Assembly (NCBI GenBank): GCA_015232795.1
Contig: JADFYX010000185.1
Span: 1-5,242, forward strand
Reading direction: 5' to 3'
From: Magnetococcales bacterium
GTDB taxonomy: Bacteria; Pseudomonadota; Magnetococcia; Magnetococcales; JADFYX01
Length of the DNA stretch: 5,242 nucleotides
The notes beneath the pieces are model-generated. The model did not search any database and was not told the DNA's origin. It worked only from the letters and a program-made list of their open reading frames with translations. Of this stretch, positions 1 to 5,242 are shown piece by piece (the stretch's first letter is position 1; each line of letters starts with the position of its first letter). The position numbers and the translations under genes are program-made.

Positions 1-677
1 GTGAATATGGCCGTGATTCTGATGAAGCTCCAGTTCATAAGGCTTGTGTATCAAATTTCTGGCTGGGAAAATATGAAGTTACTCAGGGCCAGTGGCAAAC
101 CATAATGCAGAGTAATCCCTCTAAATTTCGCAAAGGGAATGATTATCCTGTAGAGCGTGTTGATTATGCTGCTGTCACGAGACTGACAAAAAAACTAAAC
201 AAACTGCATCAAGGTGAGGCTCTTTTTCGACTGCCCACAGAAACTGAATGGGAGTTTGTCTGTCGTGAGAGAGGACGTAGGAACGTTTTTCCGAGCCGAG
301 AAGCTTTAGATAAAACTAGTTGGTTTAGAGATAATAGCCGACAATCTACACATATTACCGGATCTTTAATGCCAAATAGCCTTGGTTTTTACGATATTGG
401 GGGAAATGTTTGGGAGTGGATGCAAGACACCTATGATAGCAATGCCTATAGCAAAACTAAACAAGATAACCCGACGTTTAAAGATGAAGGGCTGAGTAAT
501 GTAATTCGCGGTGGCAGCTTTAAAGAGCATTCAACTGCGTTGCGCTGTGCCAACCGGGGTTTTAACAAATTTTCCAACAAACGCGATGATGTAGGAGTAA
601 GGTTAGTTGTTATTATAGAAAAGCAAGAGGTGTTAAAAAGAGAACCTCCACCTGACATTAATATTATTCCTTTCTAA
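1..677 (+). CDS. FGE-sulfatase / SUMF1-domain protein, 5' truncated, catalytic Cys pair absent
   Basis: The gene is open from the left edge; the first whole codon is at position 3, and 224 residues are visible before TAA at 675-677. The ATG at 105 is internal (visible residue 35), because clear family sequence precedes it: WLGKYEVTQGQW at residues 20-31. Other hallmarks of the SUMF1 / formylglycine-generating-enzyme fold are FRLPTETEWEF (75-85), GFYDIGGNVWEW (128-139), RGGSF (169-173), LRCANR (180-185) and DVGVRLV (196-202). In true FGE, RGGS-W/F is followed by x-Cys-x4-Cys, the copper-binding catalytic pair. Here those positions hold Glu and Leu, so sulfatase activation is unlikely. Many bacterial paralogues of this fold lack the pair and have other or unknown roles, including C-type-lectin-like binding. 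The protein ends with a short tail containing PPPD. No sulfatase gene is nearby, and the N-terminus, where a signal peptide or fused domain might sit, is outside the window. The family call is firm; the function is unknown. Confidence 0.85.
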   Translation, partial: EYGRDSDEAPVHKACVSNFWLGKYEVTQGQWQTIMQSNPSKFRKGNDYPVERVDYAAVTRLTKKLNKLHQGEALFRLPTETEWEFVCRERGRRNVFPSREALDKTSWFRDNSRQSTHITGSLMPNSLGFYDIGGNVWEWMQDTYDSNAYSKTKQDNPTFKDEGLSNVIRGGSFKEHSTALRCANRGFNKFSNKRDDVGVRLVVIIEKQEVLKREPPPDINIIPF

Positions 678-795
678 CCTTGTTGGTCTGACGCTTAAAA
701 AGTTCTTATTTATAAATAGTTCTGAATAATAGCCCTACAAACCATTTTACTGTTATTCCTCGGTTTGTTGTTGTTTTAATAGGAAGTTGTGTGAA
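678..795 (+). promoter_or_regulatory. Intergenic leader before the amino-acid-binding protein gene; weak promoter candidate
   Basis: This 118-base gap is AT-rich and holds no convincing gene. A weak sigma70-like pair can be read as TTCTTA (703-708), 16 bases, AATAAT (725-730), which would leave a leader of about 60 bases before the ATG at 796. A 12-base perfect palindrome, TATTTATAAATA (707-718), overlaps the spacer, and AGTTCT occurs at 701-706 and again at 718-723. There is no GC-rich hairpin followed by T's to end the upstream gene, so read-through from it remains possible. The promoter is inferred from sequence likeness only. Confidence 0.3.
781..786 (+). promoter_or_regulatory. Ribosome binding site that sets the start of the binding-protein gene
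   Basis: AGGAAG lies nine bases before the ATG at 796 but directly abuts an in-frame TTG at 787. The spacing supports ATG 796 as the start and rules against the TTG, which would add three residues ahead of the signal peptide. Confidence 0.7.
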
Positions 796-1827
796 ATGAA
801 TTTTTCTAAATTTATTATAGTGATTGCCTCTATAATCACTATCTTTATAAGTTCTCAGGCCAAAGCCGAGAGTAACACCATGTCTAATATTCTCACAAAA
901 GGGTATCTCAGATGTGGTGTGCACACAGGTTTGCAAGGTTTCTCCATTCCAGATTCCCAAGGAAACTGGAGTGGTCTTGATGTGGATTTTTGCCGAGCTG
1001 TAGCAGCAGCGGTTTTAAAGGATGCAAGCAAAGTAAAATTCGTCCCTCTCTCTATTAAAGATAGATTTACCGCTTTGCAGAAAGGGCAGGTTGATATTTT
1101 GTCAAGAAACTCAACTTGGACCATAAGTAGAGATACGACAATGGGGATTATGTTTGCTGGTGTTATCTATTATGATGGTCAGGGTTTCATAGTCCGTAAA
1201 AATAGCGGAGTAAGAAGACTACAAGATCTCAACGGTGCCAGAATCTGTGTTCAGGACGGAACTACCTCCCTTATAAATCTTGGTGATTATTTCCGTGGCA
1301 ACGGTATGCGTTATGCGCCATTAAAGTATTACAGCAGTGATGAAGCCATAGCTGCCTACGATTCTGGTACATGCATAGCTTTTACCACAGACCAATCCCA
1401 GTTGTATGCTCAGCGTGATAAACTAAAAGATTACCGCGACCACATTATCCTGGCAAAAGTTATCTCTAAAGATCCTCTTGGGCCGGCAGTGCGTCAGGGA
1501 GATGATGGTTGGTTCAATATTGTAAGGTGGACCTTGTTTGCCATGATTATAGGAGAGGAGCTGGATATTAATTCAAAAAATATCAGGCTTGTGAAAAAAA
1601 ATTCCAAAGATCCAAGAGTTCATAGACTGCTAGGTCTTTACAACAACACTACAGGATCAGGTCTAGGTCTGGATGGTGGTTGGGCCTACCGGATTATCGA
1701 ACAGGTTGGTAACTACGGAGAAATTTTTGAACGCAACCTTGGGCAACAGTCTAAATTAAATATGAAGCGCGGCTTAAACGAGCTATGGTCAAGAGGCGGC
1801 ATCCAGTACGCACCGCCATCACGCTGA
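796..1827 (+). CDS. aapJ: General L-amino-acid ABC transporter periplasmic substrate-binding protein (AapJ/BztA type)
   Basis: This encodes a 343-residue periplasmic solute-binding protein (SBP family 3) that in the Aap/Bzt systems captures a broad range of L-amino acids and delivers them to the AapQM permease and AapP ATPase. The N-terminus is a typical Sec signal: a basic start (K5), a hydrophobic core at about 6-18, and AKA followed by ES for cleavage after residue 24. Family hallmarks follow: LRCGV (38-42), GNWSGLDVDFCRAVAAAVL (56-74), SRNSTWT (103-109), ICVQDGTT (150-157), GLDGGWAY (291-298) and a C-terminal WSRGGIQYAPPSR. The length matches the usual 340 or so residues, so the gene looks intact. 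The start is ATG 796 because AGGAAG is well spaced from it. In aap/bzt operons aapQ would follow directly; here a convergent unrelated gene follows after 59 bases, so this copy is separated from any permease on this side. The symbol denotes family membership; substrate range is not shown by sequence. Confidence 0.93.
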   Translation: MNFSKFIIVIASIITIFISSQAKAESNTMSNILTKGYLRCGVHTGLQGFSIPDSQGNWSGLDVDFCRAVAAAVLKDASKVKFVPLSIKDRFTALQKGQVDILSRNSTWTISRDTTMGIMFAGVIYYDGQGFIVRKNSGVRRLQDLNGARICVQDGTTSLINLGDYFRGNGMRYAPLKYYSSDEAIAAYDSGTCIAFTTDQSQLYAQRDKLKDYRDHIILAKVISKDPLGPAVRQGDDGWFNIVRWTLFAMIIGEELDINSKNIRLVKKNSKDPRVHRLLGLYNNTTGSGLGLDGGWAYRIIEQVGNYGEIFERNLGQQSKLNMKRGLNELWSRGGIQYAPPSR

Positions 1828-1856
1828 TATGCCAGGTGAATCAATAGCTTGCTTCA

Positions 1857-1887
1857 GTTGCGTGGCGACAACAACCTAATCTAGGTT
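1857..1887. terminator. Two adjacent short hairpins between convergent genes, weak terminator candidate
   Basis: The 59-base gap between the binding-protein stop and the stop of the minus-strand membrane-protein gene holds two back-to-back inverted repeats. The first, 1857-1872, pairs GTTGCG with CGaCAAC (one bulged A, three-base loop). The second, 1873-1887, pairs AACCTA with TAGGTT around a three-base loop and runs into the minus gene's stop codon. Neither is followed by a run of T's on either strand, so a standard intrinsic terminator is not established. Position between convergent genes is the main argument. Confidence 0.3.
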
Positions 1888-2141
1888 TAACGTTCATGTA
1901 TAAATGAAGAGATCACTACGCATCCAATCCCGGAGCCGTACAAGAGAAAGGCTTGGGTTATAACTTCTTTGACTTTGTTTAAGTCTTTGATTATTTCAGG
2001 ATCAACGGCCATGGACCAGCAACCTGCAACTACCAGCAGAAATCCTCCGTAAAACAATATTGGTTTCAGCCACTTTAGGATGCTGTATTTAACATACCAG
2101 AACTGCACCGAAAAAGATGGCTCGCTATATGATACTTTCAT
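1887..2141 (-). CDS. Small two-helix membrane protein of unknown function (84 residues)
   Basis: I do not recognise this protein. It has two likely membrane segments: residues about 24-46, containing KPILFYGGFLLVVAGCWSMAV, and about 62-80, containing AFLLYGSGIGCVVISSF. A short charged stretch, DPEIIKDLNKVKEV, joins them. The N-terminal 20 residues are aromatic-rich and polar, and the protein ends in HER. By the positive-inside rule both ends may be cytoplasmic, giving a hairpin in the inner membrane. The start is set at the ATG 2141-2139 because AAAGGAG lies five bases ahead of it; an in-frame GTG at 2156 would overlap that site and is rejected. It converges on the binding-protein gene and is divergent from a 34-codon ORF. 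The good ribosome site and sensible membrane topology argue that it is real; nothing shows what it does. Confidence 0.65.
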   Translation of the reverse strand: MKVSYSEPSFSVQFWYVKYSILKWLKPILFYGGFLLVVAGCWSMAVDPEIIKDLNKVKEVITQAFLLYGSGIGCVVISSFIHER

Positions 2142-2146
2142 AGCAG

Positions 2147-2153
2147 CTCCTTT
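2147..2153 (-). promoter_or_regulatory. Shine-Dalgarno of the 84-residue membrane protein
   Basis: Read on the minus strand this is AAAGGAG, five bases before ATG 2141-2139. It decides the start in favour of the ATG over the upstream GTG at 2156. Confidence 0.7.
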
Positions 2154-2277
2154 CACACACTTACTTAGACCAATTTTTGGCTAAATTGTTTCCTTTTTAA
2201 GTTAACAGTTATTGCCAGTTTTGTTTGGGAACTATGTTGTGAGTTTGCTTGTCTACCGCTTTGAGAGAGGCTATTAC
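2154..2277. promoter_or_regulatory. Divergent intergenic control region with inverted repeat and weak + promoter
   Basis: This stretch separates two divergent small-gene starts and holds no further gene. A perfect inverted repeat, CAATTT (2171-2176) and AAATTG (2183-2188), flanks TTGGCT about 30 bases ahead of the minus-strand ATG. It could be an operator or a leader hairpin. On the + strand a sigma70-like pair can be read as TTGCCA (2212-2217) and TATGTT (2233-2238) with a short 15-base spacer, which would start a leader of roughly 50 bases before the 34-codon ORF. No clear promoter was found for the minus gene. All regulatory readings are inference. Confidence 0.3.
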
Positions 2278-2285
2278 AAGGAGGT
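2278..2285 (+). promoter_or_regulatory. Perfect Shine-Dalgarno ahead of the 34-codon ORF
   Basis: AAGGAGGT is a full-length match to the anti-Shine-Dalgarno end of bacterial 16S rRNA, nine bases before ATG 2294. It is the strongest ribosome binding site in the window, and it is the main reason to accept the short ORF that follows. Confidence 0.7.
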
Positions 2286-2293
2286 TGCTTACT

Positions 2294-2398
2294 ATGACTT
2301 ATAATATGCATACTTTGAATACTATTAGATCAATATTATATCAAGCGACTGGCTATCTTTTGGTTTTTTGGGTGGTGTTTTATCTCTTTGTTATGTAA
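2294..2398 (+). CDS. Candidate 34-residue single-helix membrane peptide
   Basis: A 34-codon ORF runs from ATG 2294 to TAA 2396-2398 and is preceded by a perfect AAGGAGGT at a nine-base distance. The first 13 residues are polar (MTYNMHTLNTIRS), with Arg12 as the only Arg or Lys. Residues about 14-34 are strongly hydrophobic and aromatic (GYLLVFWVVFYLFVM at the end), enough for one membrane helix reaching the C-terminus. The single Arg before the helix would favour a cytoplasmic N-terminus. I recognise no family. It stands divergent from the 84-residue membrane protein gene and convergent with the large glycosyltransferase gene, stopping 16 bases from that gene's stop. It might be a small membrane regulator, a partner of the divergent membrane protein, or a type I toxin-like peptide; nothing selects between these. 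The ORF is short enough to occur by chance, so confidence rests on the ribosome site and the hydrophobic pattern. Confidence 0.5.
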   Translation: MTYNMHTLNTIRSILYQATGYLLVFWVVFYLFVM

Positions 2399-2414
2399 AT
2401 AAACAACACATTTT

Positions 2415-4850
2415 CTAGCCATCATTGAGATGATCGTCACTGTTTGTGGGTTGTTGTTGCCCTTTTAAAATACACCACTTTTCCCATAGTCGCCTGTAGA
2501 TGGTTTCTACCGCTTTTGTGTAAAGATTCCCATCCCATAGAAGCGATTTATCAAAACGGCTGCGCAACTCATGGCGTAGGGTTTCTAGTGAGCTGATGTT
2601 GTTGGCAAACTCTACCGCTTTATCAACATACTCTTTTTCGCTTTTTGCCCGCCATTCATCCAAACCTACTACATGGAGAATTGAGGCACTTGTGGGGCAG
2701 CGGGTTCTGTTTTCACAGGTTAATACAGGCACACCCATGCGTAACGATTCCAAAGTTGTCATGCCGCCGTTGTGAGGGAAGGGGTCTAGGGTGATATCAA
2801 CTGTATTATAGGTCTCTTGATGCTCTTCTTTTGATGTTTTGCCCAATAGTATAATTCTGCTCTTATCAATATCGTGTTTTAAAAAGCAGTTGTGAATCTC
2901 TTCTACCCGTTTTGCATAGTCCAGTTTTACTGTTTTGATAAGTAGTTTAGCAGTGGGAATTTTGTGTAAAATCTCTGCCCATACTCTATAGACAGCTTCA
3001 TTATATTTTTCTATGCGGTTAAATGCCCCAAAGGTGATATATCCGGTTTTGTTGTAGGGTAACTCTTTTATAGCGGTAAAGCTGGTTGCAGAGTTTAAAT
3101 GTACCGCACAAGGTAGATCGATGATCTTCTCGATATATTTGTTACGTTCACTTTGGGGTATAAAAATAGGGTCGGCAAAGAGATAATCCATCGCTTCCAT
3201 GCATGTACCGTGGGGATAACCCCAAGCGGTGATTTGTATGGGTGATGGTTTGCGGGCAAAAGTCAGAAGACGGCTACCTTTGGTGTGCCCGGCAAGATCA
3301 ACCAATATATCGATACCGTCTTTGATAATCTCTTTTGCCAATTCAGAATCATCCATGTTGTATGTACACACCCATCTTTGGGCAACTTGTTTAAACTGCT
3401 TACTCATGTCATCTTCTATTTGGTTGCCAGCATAACAGAATATCTGAAAATTGTTGCTATCATGGTGCAACAGTACCGGGCCAAAAATATATGCTGCTGA
3501 ATGGTGACGGAAATCAGAGCTAACATAACCAATACGCAGTTTGCGTGTTGGGTTGGGGGTATTGTTAAACGTTGGCCAAAAAGCTTTTAAAGGTTTTGCA
3601 TGGCGATCTGCCCAAATTTTGCGCTCTGTTTGAAATAGGTCACTATCTACATCGGTAAACAGGTCTGTACAGAAAATCAGGTTGTTATGGGCTTCGATAA
3701 AACCGGGTTTAATTTTTATGGCTTTTTTGTAGCAGGCAACAGCCTCTTCAAGCTTGCCTTGCTCTTTTATAGCATTGCCAAGATTGTTGTAGGCTTCGGC
3801 ATAATTGGGTTGAATTGTAATTGCTTTTTGGTAGTTGGGGACGCTCTCATCCAGTTGTCCGTTTTCCTGTAAAGCAGTTCCAAGATTGTTGTAGCCTTCC
3901 GCATAATCAGGCTTAAATTTTATGGCATTTTTATAACAGGCTATAGCTTCATCTATCCTGTTTTGCTCTTTTAGAATATTGCCAATATTGTTGTAGCTTT
4001 CCGCATAATCTGGTTTAATTTCTATGGCTTTTTGGTAGCTTTTGCTTGCTGCATCAAGTTTTCCCTGTATTTTTTGGGCATTGCCAAGGTTAAAATAAGC
4101 AAGGCTATAATCAGGCTTTATTTTTATGGCTTTTTTGTAGTGGGTTATGGCCTCTTCAACTCTACCTTGTTCTGCGAGGATATTACCAAGATTACTATAG
4201 GCCATGGCATAATCTGGTTTAATTTTTATGGCTTTTTTATAACTACTGACAGCCTCATCCAGTTTACCCATACTTTGTAAGGCAGTGCCGATATTTGAGA
4301 TGGTAGCGGCATCATTTGGTCTTATTTCAAGCACCTTTTCATAGCATTTTATCGCTTGATCAAATTGTTTGGCGTGATGAAAATCAACCCCTTTTTGCAA
4401 TGCTTGTTCAGCGTTAACAATTGCGGTGTCATGTTCGCTATTGCTAGTAGAACTGTTGCTAATACTTTGGAGAAAATTTTTAATTTGGATATTTTCAGGC
4501 TCCATTGATAGGGCTGTTTTTAAATTTTGCATAGCCTCATCAACACTGCCTAAATGGTGCAGGGATCTACCTATATTATAAAATAGCATATATTTACTAC
4601 TATCAATATTTATAGCACGGCGAAACTCCATAACAGCCAAGTCGTGGCGGTTGAGTTTTTGGGCTATGACTCCTAACAGATTAATAGCATCAATATTATT
4701 TGGAACTGCTTGAATAATTGCAGAGCAAATTTTGGCTGCCTCATGGTAATTCTGGCAATTAAAATGCTCTACTGCCTTAGCATAGGCTTGATGTAGAGAT
4801 AGCTGTTGTTGACCACTTTTAGATGATTTTTTTTTGTGCCGTTTATTCAT
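2415..4850 (-). CDS. TPR-containing O-GlcNAc transferase-like (SPINDLY-type, GT41) glycosyltransferase
   Basis: This encodes an 811-residue cytoplasmic protein, no signal peptide seen, expected to transfer a sugar from a nucleotide sugar to Ser/Thr of proteins. After a basic start (K/R/H-rich, 1-12) come three TPRs (about 20-120), a Ser/Asn-rich break (about 130-140) and seven more (146-384), the last six exactly 34 residues apart. The Glyco_transf_41 region spans about 434-790. GYVSSDFRHH (441-450) matches the segment with His498 of human OGT, DLAGHTKGSR (518-527) matches its GYTKGAR segment, and WGYPHGT (543-549) is the usual acceptor/UDP-side loop. FNRIEKYNEAVYRVW (610-624) puts Lys615 at the catalytically important Lys842. 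DPFPHNGGMTTLESLRMGVP (689-708) matches the nucleotide-sugar loop. The domain looks complete. It lies 18 bases downstream of another glycosyltransferase gene on the same strand, so they are probably cotranscribed. No Shine-Dalgarno is visible before ATG 4850-4848; coupling to the upstream gene is a possible explanation. Donor sugar and acceptor are not determined by sequence. Confidence 0.92.
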   Translation of the reverse strand: MNKRHKKKSSKSGQQQLSLHQAYAKAVEHFNCQNYHEAAKICSAIIQAVPNNIDAINLLGVIAQKLNRHDLAVMEFRRAINIDSSKYMLFYNIGRSLHHLGSVDEAMQNLKTALSMEPENIQIKNFLQSISNSSTSNSEHDTAIVNAEQALQKGVDFHHAKQFDQAIKCYEKVLEIRPNDAATISNIGTALQSMGKLDEAVSSYKKAIKIKPDYAMAYSNLGNILAEQGRVEEAITHYKKAIKIKPDYSLAYFNLGNAQKIQGKLDAASKSYQKAIEIKPDYAESYNNIGNILKEQNRIDEAIACYKNAIKFKPDYAEGYNNLGTALQENGQLDESVPNYQKAITIQPNYAEAYNNLGNAIKEQGKLEEAVACYKKAIKIKPGFIEAHNNLIFCTDLFTDVDSDLFQTERKIWADRHAKPLKAFWPTFNNTPNPTRKLRIGYVSSDFRHHSAAYIFGPVLLHHDSNNFQIFCYAGNQIEDDMSKQFKQVAQRWVCTYNMDDSELAKEIIKDGIDILVDLAGHTKGSRLLTFARKPSPIQITAWGYPHGTCMEAMDYLFADPIFIPQSERNKYIEKIIDLPCAVHLNSATSFTAIKELPYNKTGYITFGAFNRIEKYNEAVYRVWAEILHKIPTAKLLIKTVKLDYAKRVEEIHNCFLKHDIDKSRIILLGKTSKEEHQETYNTVDITLDPFPHNGGMTTLESLRMGVPVLTCENRTRCPTSASILHVVGLDEWRAKSEKEYVDKAVEFANNISSLETLRHELRSRFDKSLLWDGNLYTKAVETIYRRLWEKWCILKGQQQPTNSDDHLNDG
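3699..4310 (-). repeat. Six tandem 102-base TPR-coding units
   Basis: Codons 181-384 of the glycosyltransferase form six consecutive units of exactly 34 codons. Each carries a variant of A-x-x-Y-x-N-L-G-x-x-L-x-E-Q-G and ends in K-A-I-K-I-K-P-D-Y. The DNA is also alike: TTTTTATGGCTTTTTTGTA (as read on the + strand), or close forms of it, recurs about every 102 bases at roughly 3714, 4122 and 4224. Such repeats can gain or lose whole units by recombination without breaking the frame. A seventh, more diverged TPR (146-180) precedes them. Confidence 0.8.
4827..4835 (-). repeat. Nine-A homopolymer at codons 6-8 of the TPR glycosyltransferase
   Basis: The coding strand reads nine consecutive A, giving Lys6-Lys7-Lys8 right after the start. 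Runs of this length are known sites of RNA polymerase slippage and of replication slippage. A one-base change here would shift the frame and abolish all 800 following residues. This could be a phase-variable switch, a site of transcriptional slippage, or chance in a Lys-rich start; the sequence cannot separate these. Confidence 0.6.
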
Positions 4851-4868
4851 GGGGTACCGAATCTAGGA

Positions 4869-5242
4869 TTAAACCATATTTTGTATCGCTTTTTTAACCT
4901 CGGTAATCACCTCACCCCATTCCCCAGGTTTTTTTTGCCGAAACAGGCGTAAAGAGGAGTACCAAGGAGACTTTTCGCCATGAAGCATCCAATACCATAG
5001 GGGGGAGCTGTCCAGCATCAATAAAGTTGGCACTCCTAAAGCTCCCGCCATGTGTGCTGTTGTGCTGGATATGGTAACGACCAGATCCATAGCTGCTATT
5101 TGTGCTGCATAACCATCAAGATCTTGCATCTGGTCTATGGAGCTGTCTTGGATAATTTTTACAGCAGATTTTTTTGTAAACTCTTTTAGCTCTTTTTTTG
5201 TATTGCCATATTGCAAATCAACAAATTGAACCCCAGAAATAC
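4869..5242 (-). CDS. C-terminal part of a GT-B glycosyltransferase (often TPR-fused), start outside window
   Basis: The reading frame is open to the right edge, with 123 whole codons visible before TAA at 4871-4869. The TTG at 5216 is not the start, since the frame continues upstream as ISGVQFVDLQYGN, normal family sequence. Recognisable segments are LQYG (9-12), a DxDQMQDLDGYAAQIAAMDLV-like helix region (about 35-54), STTAHMAGALGVPT (59-72), PLWYW (80-84), SPWY (91-94) and LRLFRQ (97-102). This pattern is typical of the C-terminal nucleotide-sugar-binding domain related to GT9/heptosyltransferases that sits after TPR arrays in many proteobacterial proteins. Whether TPRs precede it here cannot be seen. 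It ends 18 bases before the OGT-like gene, on the same strand, which suggests one transcript and a shared role in glycosylating proteins or surface structures. Acceptor, donor and true length are unknown. Confidence 0.8.
   Translation of the reverse strand, partial: ISGVQFVDLQYGNTKKELKEFTKKSAVKIIQDSSIDQMQDLDGYAAQIAAMDLVVTISSTTAHMAGALGVPTLLMLDSSPLWYWMLHGEKSPWYSSLRLFRQKKPGEWGEVITEVKKAIQNMV

Noticed and set aside
105..107. ATG 105 as the start of the FGE-like gene
   Set aside because: Family sequence (WLGKYEVTQGQW) continues in frame upstream to the window edge, so this Met is internal.
787..789. TTG 787 as the start of the binding-protein gene
   Set aside because: It would abut the AGGAAG ribosome site with no spacing; ATG 796 is properly spaced and begins a normal signal peptide.
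706..1124. Minus-strand open frames across the start of the binding-protein gene
   Set aside because: No ribosome site or recognisable motif, and they overlap a well-supported + strand gene.
1594..1601. Eight-A run in the binding-protein gene as a phase-variation site
   Set aside because: Shorter than the nine-A run, mid-gene, and eight-base runs recur elsewhere in this AT-rich window (for example 4929-4936).
2154..2156. GTG 2156 as the start of the 84-residue membrane protein
   Set aside because: The Shine-Dalgarno AAAGGAG lies downstream of it and fits the ATG at 2141.
2300..2305. Perfect TATAAT on the + strand
   Set aside because: It lies inside the 34-codon ORF, has no -35 element at a workable distance, and no + strand gene follows within reach.
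2424..2446. Small hairpin ATCAT-TGAG-ATGAT near the end of the OGT-like gene as a terminator
   Set aside because: It lies within coding sequence, has only five AT-rich pairs and no following T run in the minus direction.
3229..4280. Several + strand open frames across the OGT-like gene
   Set aside because: They are antisense shadows; their repeated hydrophobic pattern mirrors the TPR units of the minus-strand gene.
5214..5216. TTG 5216 as the start of the rightmost minus-strand gene
   Set aside because: The frame continues to the edge with conserved-looking residues (ISGVQFVD before LQYG), so the gene is cut by the window.

Overview
The window looks like chromosomal DNA of a moderately AT-rich Gram-negative bacterium, most likely a proteobacterium. 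The grounds are an AapJ/BztA-type periplasmic amino-acid-binding protein with a Sec signal peptide, plus a TPR/O-GlcNAc-transferase-like (SPINDLY-type) glycosyltransferase next to a second glycosyltransferase. That combination is familiar from environmental proteobacteria, including magnetotactic and sulfur-cycle lineages, but the sequence does not fix a genus. No rRNA, tRNA, CRISPR array, insertion sequence or phage gene was seen.

Left part, + strand (1-1827): the 3' end of a gene for a formylglycine-generating-enzyme-like (SUMF1 fold) protein that lacks the two catalytic cysteines of true FGE. After a 118-base gap comes a complete gene for a general L-amino-acid ABC transporter substrate-binding protein. 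No permease or ATPase gene follows it, so it is an orphan binding protein in this view.

Middle (1828-2414): a short-gene region. An 84-residue two-helix membrane protein lies on the minus strand and converges on the binding-protein gene. Divergent from it is a 34-codon ORF (2294-2398, +) with a perfect Shine-Dalgarno sequence and a hydrophobic C-terminal half; it is easy to miss by standard gene calling. It ends 16 bases from the stop codon of the large minus-strand gene it faces.

Right part, minus strand (2415-5242): two glycosyltransferase genes read leftward with 18 bases between them. The upstream one is cut by the window edge and shows only a C-terminal GT-B domain of the kind often fused to TPRs. 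The downstream one is a complete 811-residue protein with about ten TPRs followed by a Glyco_transf_41 (O-GlcNAc transferase) catalytic region whose key residues are recognisable. Together they suggest a protein O-glycosylation locus; the acceptor protein is not in the window. The second gene has no visible ribosome binding site and carries nine consecutive A at codons 6-8.

I did not find strong evidence for a wholly new system. The best candidates for something undescribed are the 34-residue peptide with its two-membrane-protein neighbourhood and the paired glycosyltransferases.
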